A stretch of 64,000 nucleotides of DNA, taken from NCBI GenBank assembly GCA_031363055.1, contig JANLTP010000038.1, forward strand, positions 1-64,000. Direction: 5' to 3'. The notes below the pieces were generated by a model. It was not told where the DNA came from. It was given only the letters and a program-made list of their open reading frames with translations, and did not search any database. Below are positions 31,452 to 40,469 of the stretch, piece by piece. Positions within the stretch are counted from its first letter, which is position 1, and every line of letters begins with the position of its first letter. The stretch comes from JANLTP01 sp031363055. Lineage in GTDB: Bacteria; Pseudomonadota; Gammaproteobacteria; Burkholderiales; Burkholderiaceae_E. Made by a program: the position numbers and the translations under genes.

Positions 31452-32447
31452 TTAATCGAGTTTGACATTCGCCAGCTTCGCAACTTCGCCCCATTTACGG
31501 TTTTCTGCGGCAATGAAATCGGCAAACGCCCTCGGCGTGCAGGGATCGGCAATCGAGCCACGGCGCTGGATCTCTGCCCTTACCAGCGGATCATTCAGTA
31601 TCTTTTGAATGTCATGGCTGATTTTCGCGACCAGATCGACCGCAGTGTCTTTGGGCAGCACAATGCCCGACCAGCCGACCGCTTCATAGTTTGGAATCAA
31701 CTCGGCGATTGCAGGAACCTGGGGCATCGACTCAACGCGTTTACCGGTCGTCACCGCAAGCGCCTTCAGACGCCCGCTGGTAATGTGTGGCAACGCGCTG
31801 GTCACACTATCGAACATCAAGGGGATCTGGCCGCCCAGAAGATCGGTCATGGCCGGCGCCGAGCCACGGTAAGGAATATGCACCATGAACAAGCCCGCGC
31901 GGGCCTTGAATAACTCAGCGGCCATGTGCTGCGCCGTACCCGGCCCTGCGGATGCGTAATTTAGCCGGCCGGGGTTCTTCTTCGCATAGTCGATCAGGCT
32001 CGCCAACGAGTTTGATTCCAGGCTCGGATGCGCCACCAGCACCAGCGGCGCGATAAACACATTCGAGGCCGGCGCAAAATCTTTCTGTGCGTCATACGGC
32101 AGCTTCGAATAAACCACCGGATTAATTCCCAAGGTGCCACTGGTGCCCATGATCAGGGTGTAACCATCGGCAGGCGCCGTTCTGCCCGCTTCGATACCCG
32201 GTACACCGCCACCGCCCGCCTTGTTCTCGACGATTACATTCTGGCCCCAGAGCAATTGCAGCTTCTCGGCCAGCAGACGCGCAAAAATATCCGCCGCCTG
32301 GCCTGGCGGAAACGGAACGATGATCTTGACTGTCTTGGTGGGGAACACAATCGACGAGCCAGCGGTGCTTTGGGCCTGCAATAACCGGGAAGACCAACCT
32401 GTGCAGGCAAGCACACCCAACTGCAACAGTTGACGGCGCTTATTCAA
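31452..32447 (-). CDS. Bug-family (TctC) tripartite tricarboxylate receptor
   Basis: About 331 residues from TTG 32447, which gives MNKRRQLLQLGVLACTG, a signal with a twin-arginine-like pair; the frame is open to a TTG at 32510, giving 352. The mature part shows the Bug pattern: KIIVPFPPGQAADIFARLLA, NVIVENKAGGGGVPGIEAG, ADGYTLIMGTSGTLGINP and a late DPLVRAEIQRRGS. These periplasmic receptors bind small carboxylates, often by two water molecules in the cleft. No TctAB membrane genes are nearby, as for most Bug proteins. It follows an acyl-CoA synthetase gene on the same strand, so the ligand may be the acid that this enzyme activates (inference). Confidence 0.85.
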   Translation of the reverse strand: MNKRRQLLQLGVLACTGWSSRLLQAQSTAGSSIVFPTKTVKIIVPFPPGQAADIFARLLAEKLQLLWGQNVIVENKAGGGGVPGIEAGRTAPADGYTLIMGTSGTLGINPVVYSKLPYDAQKDFAPASNVFIAPLVLVAHPSLESNSLASLIDYAKKNPGRLNYASAGPGTAQHMAAELFKARAGLFMVHIPYRGSAPAMTDLLGGQIPLMFDSVTSALPHITSGRLKALAVTTGKRVESMPQVPAIAELIPNYEAVGWSGIVLPKDTAVDLVAKISHDIQKILNDPLVRAEIQRRGSIADPCTPRAFADFIAAENRKWGEVAKLANVKLD

Positions 32448-32496
32448 GGGTCGATGGCACCTGTCAATGAGCCGAGGGGAATTATTCTGACCGCGA

Positions 32497-34404
32497 TTAT
32501 TGCCAGACAATTTCGTGTCTCATGACAAATGGATTCAGTCGATCATGTACCAAACTGGCGACCGCGTCGCGCCCTGCGGTGGGCACGCCGGTGAAGACAA
32601 TCGTCGCCAGACTACCGTGCGTGCCATGCGCGGCAACCTTGACCTCGAACTCGAGATGCTGATCGCGTAGCGGCGCCAGCACTTCGGTGAAGACTCGGCG
32701 GGCGGCATCCCAGCGCAGTTGCGGTTTGAACACCTTGCCGACGGCCGTCAACGGCATGACGTCCACCGCAACGATAGCCACCGGCAAGGCGGCACGCTCG
32801 GGCGTTCGTTCACGCACAAAGGCTTCGAGTTCGCCGGCTTTCAGCGTCACACCGGGCTGCAGTTGGACGTAGGCGAGCGGTAATTCGCCCGCATAGGCAT
32901 CGGGTTGTCCGACCAGGGCAGCCAGGGCGACGGCCGGATGCTGATAGAAAATCTCCTCGACGGCCATCGGATCAATATTGTGGCCACCGCGAATCACGAG
33001 GTCCTTGGCGCGACCGGTAATCCACAAATAGCCGTCCTCGTCGAGCCGCCCGAGGTCGCCGGAATTTACCCAGCCGGGCTCGACAAAGGCGCCTTGATTA
33101 TGAATATCGTTCAAGTAGCCCGAGAACACCCCGGGCCCGCTCATCGCAACCACGCCAATTTCGTTGACCGCACAATCGGCGCTGCAGTGCCCGTCGGCAT
33201 CGACCTTGACGATGCGCACCCGACTGTAGGGAACGGCATGGCCAACGGTGCCCAAACGAAGGGGCCGATCAGCGTACGAGATGGTATGCACGCTCGAGGT
33301 TTCGGTCATACCGTACACCTCCAGTACCGGCACGCCGAGCTTCTCCTGCAGCGCCTTGGCAACCGCTACTGGAATTGCCGAACCACCACCGGCCGAATAG
33401 CGCAGACTGCTGATATCACTATCGCCGGTGGGTACAGCCAGCGCAGCCGCCATGACCGTCGGCACACCACTGAACACCTGCGCACGATATCGATGCACGA
33501 GTTTCCAGATATTTTTAACCGCAGTCGCGTTGCGCCAACCCGAGGGTGACAACACCACGACACTACCGGCGCCGGCAAACGTGGCAATGCCCTGGGTCAG
33601 CGCGCCGCCGACGTGAAAAAGTGGCAATCCAAACAACAGCGGCGTACCGGGCTGCGTCTTCAACATGAGGTTACAGACCCAGCCCTGATAAACCTGATTG
33701 GTGTGGGTGTGACTGACCAGCTTCGGCGTTCCGGTGGTACCACCGGTATGAAAATACGCAGCGACATCGTCGCCCGCAATGTGGCGGCCACTGACCAGAT
33801 GATCGTCCGGCTGCGACTTGATTAGCTCATCGAATGAATAGACGCCGTTGGCCGGATCGGCTGCACCGCCCACGACCACGATCGCGATCAGGTTCTTCAG
33901 CGAGCCCCGAACTTTCTGGACCTTTTCGAAAATATCCGAGCCTTCCGTGGGGCCCAGGGTGACCAGCACTTTAGTACCCGCAGCCTGCAATATCTCGGCA
34001 ATCTGGTGTGCCTCGAGCAAGGGGTTGACCGGGTTCGCAATGCCGGCCGCCTCGGCGCCAAATAGCGTGAAGAAACTCTGCGGCAACAACGGCAACAGAA
34101 AACTCACCACGTCGGTCGGCCCGACCCCCAGTGAATGGAAGGCATTGGCGGTTTGCGTGACCGCCCCGACAAACTGGCCGAAATTGATGATGCGAGGCAC
34201 CTCATCAGGACTGGCGCCGGCCAGAAACTGAATCGCCGGCGCCGCGGGATCGATCGATGCGCCCAGCTTGATCGCATCGTAGGTGCTGACGGCAGCGATG
34301 CGCTGCGAGTACGGTATTGCTTCAAAGGCTCGCAGATCGGCTTCGGTTGCCAGGCTGGGCAAGGTCTCGCCAATGATCCGATCGAGCAACAGGGCGCGCG
34401 GCAT
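32497..34404 (-). CDS. Acyl-CoA synthetase (AMP-forming)
   Basis: 635 residues, ANL superfamily. The P-loop is YFHTGGTTGTPKLVSHTHTN near residue 220, the adenine-binding motif is EVYGMTETSSVHT near 350, and LWITGRAKDLVIRGGHNIDP near 455 is the hinge and gate. The C-terminal domain extends beyond the usual end by about 60 residues (HLEFEVKVAAHGTHGSLATI), resembling a long-acyl subgroup annotated as acyl-CoA synthetases in Burkholderiales. Substrate is not determined; a branched or aromatic acid is possible. ATG 34404 follows AAGGAGACC. The gene reaches the Bug gene with little or no gap. Confidence 0.88.
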   Translation of the reverse strand: MPRALLLDRIIGETLPSLATEADLRAFEAIPYSQRIAAVSTYDAIKLGASIDPAAPAIQFLAGASPDEVPRIINFGQFVGAVTQTANAFHSLGVGPTDVVSFLLPLLPQSFFTLFGAEAAGIANPVNPLLEAHQIAEILQAAGTKVLVTLGPTEGSDIFEKVQKVRGSLKNLIAIVVVGGAADPANGVYSFDELIKSQPDDHLVSGRHIAGDDVAAYFHTGGTTGTPKLVSHTHTNQVYQGWVCNLMLKTQPGTPLLFGLPLFHVGGALTQGIATFAGAGSVVVLSPSGWRNATAVKNIWKLVHRYRAQVFSGVPTVMAAALAVPTGDSDISSLRYSAGGGSAIPVAVAKALQEKLGVPVLEVYGMTETSSVHTISYADRPLRLGTVGHAVPYSRVRIVKVDADGHCSADCAVNEIGVVAMSGPGVFSGYLNDIHNQGAFVEPGWVNSGDLGRLDEDGYLWITGRAKDLVIRGGHNIDPMAVEEIFYQHPAVALAALVGQPDAYAGELPLAYVQLQPGVTLKAGELEAFVRERTPERAALPVAIVAVDVMPLTAVGKVFKPQLRWDAARRVFTEVLAPLRDQHLEFEVKVAAHGTHGSLATIVFTGVPTAGRDAVASLVHDRLNPFVMRHEIVWQ

Positions 34405-34592
34405 ATTCGGTCTCCTTCGTTATGCACAAAGGATAACAAAACAATGTCTGGGCGCACAGGCCTGGACGTAGGCTCAACCGAAGTCGGATGCTGAGGCCCA
34501 GCGGGTAACGGACGACAGTGCTCGTAATGACGCGAGACCTTATGCGGTATGCTCCACAGCCCTTCCTGATCCCGACAGGTGCCCGAACCAAC

Positions 34593-35474
34593 ATGCCGGC
34601 TACTGCGCTCGCCCTGGTCATTCTCGCCGGTCTGATTCACGCCAGTTGGAACATCGCTGCCAAGCGCGGCGGCGGCGACTCCCGATTCGCCTTATTGACC
34701 AATTTCGCATTGGCGCTCGTCTGGGCGCCGGTCGGCGCCTGGTTCGGTTGGCAGGAGATGGCCGCCTGGGGCTGGCCAGAATATGCATTGGTCACTGTCA
34801 GCGGTGCCCTGCACCTGGTTTATTTTCTGGTGCTGCTGCGCGGTTATCGACGAGCAGACTTGACGGTTGTGTATCCGCTCGCACGCGGCAGCGGACCGCT
34901 GCTGACCTCCATGGTTGCGATCACCTTCCTCGGCGAACAGTTGTCAGCTTGGGGAGCACTCGGCATTTTCGGCGTAGTCATTGGCGTATTTCTGATTGCC
35001 GGCGGCCCGGGCTTGTGGCGCGCCGCGCAGGAACCCGCCAAGCGCGATCGCGTACGCGCGGGCTTGTTTTATGGGCTGCTGACGGGACTGTTCATTGCCG
35101 CGTACACGGTAGTCGACGGCTGGGGCGTCAAGGTGCTGGGCGTCTCGCCGATTCTGATCGACTACATGGGCAACCTGATGCGTATCCTGCTGCTGGCGCC
35201 CTTCGTCTTGCAAGATCTGCCGGCCTTTCGAGAAGCCGCCCAAACGCAGTGGAAGACCGCCCTGCTGGTTGGTACCATCAGCCCGGTCTCCTACGTTCTG
35301 GTCCTGTACGCAATGAAAGTGGCGCCGATGTCGCATGTCGCGCCAGCCCGCGAAGTGTCGATGTTATTTGCAGCGCTGATCGGCGGCAAACTGCTTGCCG
35401 AAGGAGATCGATTACCGCGTCTTGCCGGTGCCGCCTTGATTGCCGTCGGCGTCATGGCGCTGGCACTCGGTTAG
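34593..35474 (+). CDS. EamA/DMT-family transporter
   Basis: 293 residues from ATG 34593; the frame is open 75 bp further upstream. About ten hydrophobic helices in two EamA halves: LALVILAGLIHASWNIAAKR at the N-terminus and GLLTGLFIAAYTVVDGWGVK at the start of the second half. Proteins of this kind export amino acids or related metabolites, or import sugars; nothing in the sequence settles the substrate. The C-terminus reads AGAALIAVGVMALALG. It is divergent from the acyl-CoA synthetase and is followed by an 8-bp repeat array. Confidence 0.85.
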   Translation: MPATALALVILAGLIHASWNIAAKRGGGDSRFALLTNFALALVWAPVGAWFGWQEMAAWGWPEYALVTVSGALHLVYFLVLLRGYRRADLTVVYPLARGSGPLLTSMVAITFLGEQLSAWGALGIFGVVIGVFLIAGGPGLWRAAQEPAKRDRVRAGLFYGLLTGLFIAAYTVVDGWGVKVLGVSPILIDYMGNLMRILLLAPFVLQDLPAFREAAQTQWKTALLVGTISPVSYVLVLYAMKVAPMSHVAPAREVSMLFAALIGGKLLAEGDRLPRLAGAALIAVGVMALALG

Positions 35475-35535
35475 TTGTCCCTCGGATAGTGTTTCAGGGA
35501 GCCTGTCGGGATTATCATTACATTCGCTTCGTTCT

Positions 35536-35591
35536 TCGAAACATCGAAACATCGAAACATCTGAACATCTGAACATCTGAACATCAGAAAG
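35536..35591 (+). repeat. 8-bp tandem repeat array upstream of an SDR gene
   Basis: Three copies of TCGAAACA (35536, 35544, 35552) are followed by three copies of TCTGAACA (35560, 35568, 35576) and a degenerate unit TCAGAAAG at 35584. The last unit runs into the ribosome binding site AGAAAGGA of the next gene, 11 bp before its TTG start. The unit number could change by slippage and alter the leader length. Confidence 0.9.
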
Positions 35592-35601
35592 GATTGAACG
35601 C

Positions 35602-36363
35602 TTGGACCTGGGACTCACTGGCCTGCGCGCCATCATCACCGGCGGCACCAAAGGCATTGGCCGTGCGATCGTTGAAACCCTGATTGCCGAAGGCTGCCAT
35701 GTCGCGTTGTGCGCGCGCAGTGCCTACGATATCAAGCGGGCCACGGAACAACTCTCGAACCGCGGCGTCAAGGTGCTGGCGCAAGTACTCGATATCGCCG
35801 ATCCCATTGCCCTCAAACGTTGGGTCGGTGATAGCGCCGCCGGTTTGGGCGGTATCGACATCGTTATTGCCAATGTCAGCGCGCTGGCGGTCGAACCCGG
35901 CGAGAAGTCCTGGCACAAGTCCTTTGAGACCGATGTGCTCGGAACCGTTCGGATGGTCGAGGCCGCCTTGCCTCATCTCGAGCGCAGCAAGGCGGCATCG
36001 ATCGTGACCATAGCGAGTGTGTCGGCCCGCGAGATTGATTTTGCGGCAGGCTCCTATGGCGCCATGAAAGCAGCATTGATTCACTACACTCAGGGGCTTG
36101 CTCAACAATGGGCCAGCAAACATATTCGCGCCAACAGCGTGTCACCGGGCAACACCTATTTTCCGGGCGGCGTTTGGGAAAATATCGAACATGGCAACCC
36201 GGCGCTGTTCAAGCAAGCGATGGCGATGAATCCTAGCGGGCGCATGGGAAAACCGGACGAGATTGCGCGTTCGGTGGTATTTTTGGCAAGTCCGGCGTCG
36301 AGTTATACCAGTGGCACCAACCTGGTCGTTGATGGCGCCTTGACACGTGGAGTTCAGTTGTGA
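35602..36363 (+). CDS. Short-chain dehydrogenase/reductase
   Basis: 253 residues, TTG start at 35602 behind AGAAAGGA. NAD(P)-binding TGGTKGIGRAIVETL near residue 13, catalytic Ser in TIASVSAREIDF, YGAMK as the Tyr-Lys pair and SPGNTYFPGG after it; the NNAG motif is replaced by IANVSAL. C-terminal VVFLASPASSYTSGTNLVVDG is typical of classical SDRs. Substrate unknown. Its stop overlaps the GTG start of a Bug receptor gene by 3 bp, so a shared pathway for an imported acid is likely. Confidence 0.88.
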   Translation: MDLGLTGLRAIITGGTKGIGRAIVETLIAEGCHVALCARSAYDIKRATEQLSNRGVKVLAQVLDIADPIALKRWVGDSAAGLGGIDIVIANVSALAVEPGEKSWHKSFETDVLGTVRMVEAALPHLERSKAASIVTIASVSAREIDFAAGSYGAMKAALIHYTQGLAQQWASKHIRANSVSPGNTYFPGGVWENIEHGNPALFKQAMAMNPSGRMGKPDEIARSVVFLASPASSYTSGTNLVVDGALTRGVQL

Positions 36364-37337
36364 AATCAATGAGAATCGCAGCGGTATTCGTCGCTCTGCT
36401 GATCCACGCGCCGCTGACGTTGGCACAAGCTCAAAACTGGCCGACCAAACCGTTGCGGCTGTTGGTACCTCTGGCGGCCGGCAGTACCGCCGATATTGTT
36501 TCACGCGTGCTGGCTCTTGAGCTCGGTAAAGTACTGGGCCAAACCATTGTGGTTGAAAACAAGTCCGGTGCCGGTGGCACCATCGCCACCGCTGAAACTG
36601 CACGCTCGGCCGCCGACGGCTACACCCTCGCCTTTGCATCGCAGGGAACCTTGATCTTCAATCAAGGACTGTACGCCAAGCCAGGTTACGACTCTCTCAA
36701 GGACTTCACCCCGCTGGCCTTTATCGGTAGCGTCTCGAACGTCATGATCGTGCATCCGGACCATGCTGCGCAGCGACCCGCCGACATCATCGCCAGCGCC
36801 CGAGCGAAACCGGGCGAAGTCAGTTTTTCGTCGGGCGGCAGCGGCACCAGTCATCATCTGTCGGGCGTGTTGTTCGGCAATATGACCAACACCAGTTTGC
36901 TGCATGTACCGTACAAGGGCGCACCGCAGGGCATTCTCGCGGTCATGAGCAAGGAAGTCTCCGTTGGATTTTTCAATACGCCGACGGTCATTGCGCAGAT
37001 CAAGGATGGCCGTCTCAAACCACTCGGTGTCACCAGCTTGAAACGCTCGTCGCTATTACCGCATGTCGCCACCCTCGATGAACAAGGCGTCCGCGGCTAT
37101 GAAGTCAATGCCTGGTTCGGAGTCATTGCGCCAGCCGGCTTGCCCTTGAGCCTCGTGACTCGCCTGAATGGCGAAATCAACAAAATTCTGGCGTTGCCCG
37201 AGGTGCGCGAAAAACTCGGCGCGCAAGGGTTCGAGCTGGCGCCGGCCATGGAGCCGGCCGCGTTCAGTCAACTGATCGCCGATGACTACGCCAAGTGGCT
37301 GCCGATCGTCAAGGCCAGTGGCGCCAAGGCAGACTGA
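36360..37337 (+). CDS. Bug-family (TctC) tripartite tricarboxylate receptor
   Basis: 325 residues from GTG 36360 (ATG 36369 is an alternative). Signal peptide MRIAAVFVALLIHAPLTLAQ, then the Bug pattern LRLLVPLAAGSTADIVSRVL, IVVENKSGAGGTIATAE and ADGYTLAFASQG. A periplasmic solute-binding protein for small carboxylates. It is translationally coupled to the preceding SDR gene. It differs clearly from the other Bug protein at 31452, so the two are not a recent duplication. Confidence 0.9.
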   Translation: MKSMRIAAVFVALLIHAPLTLAQAQNWPTKPLRLLVPLAAGSTADIVSRVLALELGKVLGQTIVVENKSGAGGTIATAETARSAADGYTLAFASQGTLIFNQGLYAKPGYDSLKDFTPLAFIGSVSNVMIVHPDHAAQRPADIIASARAKPGEVSFSSGGSGTSHHLSGVLFGNMTNTSLLHVPYKGAPQGILAVMSKEVSVGFFNTPTVIAQIKDGRLKPLGVTSLKRSSLLPHVATLDEQGVRGYEVNAWFGVIAPAGLPLSLVTRLNGEINKILALPEVREKLGAQGFELAPAMEPAAFSQLIADDYAKWLPIVKASGAKAD

Positions 37338-37375
37338 TCACATTAGCCCGCTGACCTTCGGATCAACGGTTCGAA

Positions 37376-38839
37376 CTACAGCCCCAAAGCCTGCACACTG
37401 AGCTTCGCCAATTCACGCCGAAGCCTGGTGCGAACTTTGGCATGCGCCCGGCTCGAATTCAGGTTCTGCAACTCGTACGGATCGGCGTTCAGATCATAGA
37501 GTTCGTCAAGCTCGCCATCGCGCCCGCGGTTGACCCAATGAATGTATTTGTAGCGGTCGGTTCGTACCGCCTTGTAGGTCATGCCGATCAGCCACGGCAT
37601 TGCATTTTCAGCCCAATACTCGATCAGTACCGATTTTCGCCAATCGGCCGTTTTTGCGCTGATCGCTGCCTGCGGCTCGGGCCTTGCAGCGGCGGCGCGT
37701 GCGGCGGGCTTGGCCTTGGTACCCGCGAACAGTGGTAACAACGATCGGCCCTGAATCTGCGGCCCCGGTCTGCCACCTGCCAATTTCAGGAGGGTGGGCG
37801 CGAGATCCTGACAAATCACGAGATCACGCACGCGGCTGCCGGCGCGCACCTTCTTCGGGTAACGCACAACGAACGGCGAGCGAATGCCTTCTTCATAAGC
37901 AAAGCGACGCTCCGGTCCGAGTCCGTGTTCACCGAAGAAATAGCCGTTATCGCCGAAAAAAACGATGACCGTATTCTCGAGCTCACCGCTTTTTTCGAGC
38001 GCTGCCAGGATCTTCCCGACACCTTCGTCGACTGACGCCATCATGCGGGCGCGCAGGCGGATTTCTTCCTGCTCACCCGAGAACACGGCTTTCATGATCT
38101 GACTGCCAACCGGCCCGCCACGTTGCTCGAAGCACTCGGCCCAGGCGGGCTTGCCCTTGATGACCTCGGCGATCGGCAACATGTTCGGTGTGCGCGGGAA
38201 GATCGCATCGCGATACAAGTCCTTGTGTCGAGCCGCAACCTGGTAGCCGCCCTGCGCCGCGATGCGCAGCGTGCCGTCAGCCGCCTGCTCGGCGTCCGGA
38301 TGGACGGCCTTGTGCGCAAAGAACAACGAGAATGGTTGATCGCGTTTGCGATTCAGAAAATCGAGCGCGAGCTGGTTCATGATGTCGGTGATGTAGCCCG
38401 TGTGCTGCTGGTACTTGCCGTCGTGATTGAGCTTCGGATCGTTCAGGCGTCCGTGCCCGTCGTAGCTGACCCAATGATCGTAGCCGGGCCTCGGCATGCC
38501 GTCATTACCCATATGCCACTTGCCGATATGCGCAGTCTCGTAGCCGAGTTTTTGCAGCTCGAGATGATAGTTGGGCAAACGATGACTCATGGCATCGCGC
38601 GCCACGTTATCAATGATGCCGTGGCGGCTCGCATACTGGCCGGAGACGATCGACGCGCGATTCGGCGAGCAGATCGGCGTGGTGTGAAAGGCGCGCTCGA
38701 ACAGGGCCCCTTCGCGGGCCAGGCGATCGATGTGCGGCGTCTGCATATACGGATGACCGCCGGCACCAAACTCGTCGTAACGCAAATCGTCGATCAGAAT
38801 GACCAGGAAGTTCGGCTTCTTGTTTTGATGGCTTCGCAC
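37376..38839 (-). CDS. Sulfatase family hydrolase
   Basis: 487 residues, alkaline-phosphatase superfamily. Metal-binding Asp pair in LVILIDDLRYDEFGAGGHPY near the N-terminus; formylglycine site in TTPICSPNRASIVSGQYASR, where the common CSPSR reads CSPNR; the third metal site is VIVFFGDNGYFFGEHGL near residue 290. The Cys is retained, so maturation to formylglycine is expected, but no maturase gene is seen in the window. There is no signal peptide, so a cytosolic aryl- or choline-sulfatase-like role, or a phosphonate-hydrolase-like role, is possible. It is followed 28 bp upstream on the same strand by an EamA gene. Substrate unknown. Confidence 0.85.
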   Translation of the reverse strand: MRSHQNKKPNFLVILIDDLRYDEFGAGGHPYMQTPHIDRLAREGALFERAFHTTPICSPNRASIVSGQYASRHGIIDNVARDAMSHRLPNYHLELQKLGYETAHIGKWHMGNDGMPRPGYDHWVSYDGHGRLNDPKLNHDGKYQQHTGYITDIMNQLALDFLNRKRDQPFSLFFAHKAVHPDAEQAADGTLRIAAQGGYQVAARHKDLYRDAIFPRTPNMLPIAEVIKGKPAWAECFEQRGGPVGSQIMKAVFSGEQEEIRLRARMMASVDEGVGKILAALEKSGELENTVIVFFGDNGYFFGEHGLGPERRFAYEEGIRSPFVVRYPKKVRAGSRVRDLVICQDLAPTLLKLAGGRPGPQIQGRSLLPLFAGTKAKPAARAAAARPEPQAAISAKTADWRKSVLIEYWAENAMPWLIGMTYKAVRTDRYKYIHWVNRGRDGELDELYDLNADPYELQNLNSSRAHAKVRTRLRRELAKLSVQALGL

Positions 38840-38867
38840 GGGCGTGTCTCCTCAGTAAATTCGTCTG

Positions 38868-39803
38868 TCAATCGCTCTTGCCCGCCAGCCAGGCCGCCAG
38901 CAATATCAGCAAGCCGCCGAGGACGAGACTCAGACTCAACGCCTCGCCACCGAATATTAAGGCCGAGACCGATGCGAACAATACCTCGCTGAGCATGACG
39001 ACCGCGGTTACATTGGCCGGCAGCCTGGCCGCGCCAAACTGCAAGGCCAGGTTCGATGCCATGAACACGACGGTCATGACCAAGGCAGCCGGTAACCACG
39101 ATAACCACAACGTTGAAGGCCAGGCTGTCAGGCCACCAGCCGATACCGCCAGCGCAACGGCAGTAGCCGTGATCCAGCAGCCGCCGAACATCGTCATTGC
39201 ACGCGTTGACGACGCCACCCCGGCAAGTTTTCGCAACAGCACATTGGTGAGTGCGAAGCAGGCACCGCCGGCCAACGCCAGCCAATCCGGCAGCGTGTCC
39301 GGCCAAGGCCAACCAGCGTCGGGACGCCACAGCACCACCAGAGCGCCGAGTAACGCCAGACCGATTCGCAACACGGCTGCGCCGCTAATGGGCTCTTGCA
39401 GCAACCAGCGCGCGAGCAGCACCGCCCAGATCGGCATCAGGTAGAACAACAACACGACCCTGACCACCGGGCCGACCGTCAGCGCCCAGTTAAAGCAGAC
39501 ATTGGTCAGGCCGCTGGCCAGCGCCAACCCGAGCAACGCCGGGAGAGTTGACGAAGATGCAGCCGGCGCCACGCCACCCGCCTTTGGAGCCGCGCCGCGC
39601 GCGAATAACCAGACCAGCAAGCCCAGGAAACCCAGGCCATAGATGAACGCGGTGGCCCACAGACTGGCCAGACCGCGCGACTCGAGATAGCGAAACGGCA
39701 ACCAGGAAACACCCCAGACAAACGCGTTGAACAACAACGCGAAGATGGCGGCCTGGTCAGTGGTGGCAACGCGGGCAGCGAGGCGGGCAGAACCCCTCAG
39801 CAC
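38868..39803 (-). CDS. EamA/DMT-family transporter
   Basis: Up to 311 residues with about ten helices. The first half holds FALLFNAFVWGVSWLPFRYL and the second EPISGAAVLRIGLALLGALV; the protein ends LGGLLILLAAWLAGKSD. The start is uncertain: GTG 39803 opens the frame, while shorter products starting near the first helix are possible. A metabolite exporter by family; substrate unknown. It has the opposite type of gene context from the EamA at 34593 and low similarity to it. Confidence 0.8.
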   Translation of the reverse strand: MLRGSARLAARVATTDQAAIFALLFNAFVWGVSWLPFRYLESRGLASLWATAFIYGLGFLGLLVWLFARGAAPKAGGVAPAASSSTLPALLGLALASGLTNVCFNWALTVGPVVRVVLLFYLMPIWAVLLARWLLQEPISGAAVLRIGLALLGALVVLWRPDAGWPWPDTLPDWLALAGGACFALTNVLLRKLAGVASSTRAMTMFGGCWITATAVALAVSAGGLTAWPSTLWLSWLPAALVMTVVFMASNLALQFGAARLPANVTAVVMLSEVLFASVSALIFGGEALSLSLVLGGLLILLAAWLAGKSD

Positions 39804-39821
39804 GATTGCGCCTTCGTGCCA

Positions 39822-39857
39822 GCACTCAACCTTGTGCGAGTACTCAACCTTGTGCGA
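39822..39857 (+). repeat. 18-bp tandem duplication covering the 3' end of the sco gene
   Basis: GCACTCAACCTTGTGCGA (39822) and GTACTCAACCTTGTGCGA (39840) are adjacent and differ at one base. The second copy encodes the last residues and stop codon of the Sco protein on the minus strand, so the first is a duplicate of the gene end. Confidence 0.85.
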
Positions 39858-40449
39858 GCAGGATCTTCAAATCGGCGGCGAGCCAATCGCTCGGTTGTCC
39901 ATGTTTGATGAACAAACGTATTCGGCCTTGAGTGTCGAATACGTAGCTGGCGGCCGTGTGGTCAATGGTGTAGCTGCCTGGCGTCTGCCCGGGAACCTTG
40001 TCGAAAAACACCTTGAATTCGCGAGCTGCTTTTTTGGTTTCTTCGAGCGTACCGGACAAACCGATGAATCGCGAATCAAACGCCGGCACATACTTCGAGA
40101 GAATCGACGGTGTATCGCGTTCCGGGTCCAGCGTGATGAACACAACCTGCACGCGGTCGGAGTCAGCGCCCAGTGTCTTCAGGGCCTTGGACGTCTCGAG
40201 CAAGGTGGTCGGGCAGATGTCGGGACATTGGGTGAAGCCAAAAAAAACAATAACCAGTTTGCCCTTGAAGTCAGCGAGCTTGCGCGGCTTGCCATTGAAG
40301 TCCGTCAGCTCGAATTGACGCGCAAAATCGGCGCCGGTAATGTCGGTGTGATTGAACCGGGGCTTGCTGCTGCCGAAGTCGCAACCGGTCAGCACATACG
40401 TGGCACCCAGCGCGGCCGACAACAACATCAGTCGACGACTGCGCAACAT
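39844..40449 (-). CDS. sco: Sco/SenC copper chaperone for cytochrome c oxidase
   Basis: 201 residues from ATG 40449. A lipoprotein-like N-terminus (LMLLSAALGATYVLTGC) anchors a thioredoxin-fold domain. Copper ligands are CPDICP near residue 90 and the His of GSYTIDHTAASYVF near 170. Sco proteins deliver copper to the CuA site of subunit II. It is the last gene of the ctaA-ctaB-sco run on the minus strand. Confidence 0.94.
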   Translation of the reverse strand: MLRSRRLMLLSAALGATYVLTGCDFGSSKPRFNHTDITGADFARQFELTDFNGKPRKLADFKGKLVIVFFGFTQCPDICPTTLLETSKALKTLGADSDRVQVVFITLDPERDTPSILSKYVPAFDSRFIGLSGTLEETKKAAREFKVFFDKVPGQTPGSYTIDHTAASYVFDTQGRIRLFIKHGQPSDWLAADLKILLAQG

Positions 40450-40469
40450 TGCCTGGGCGGTTGTCCCGC

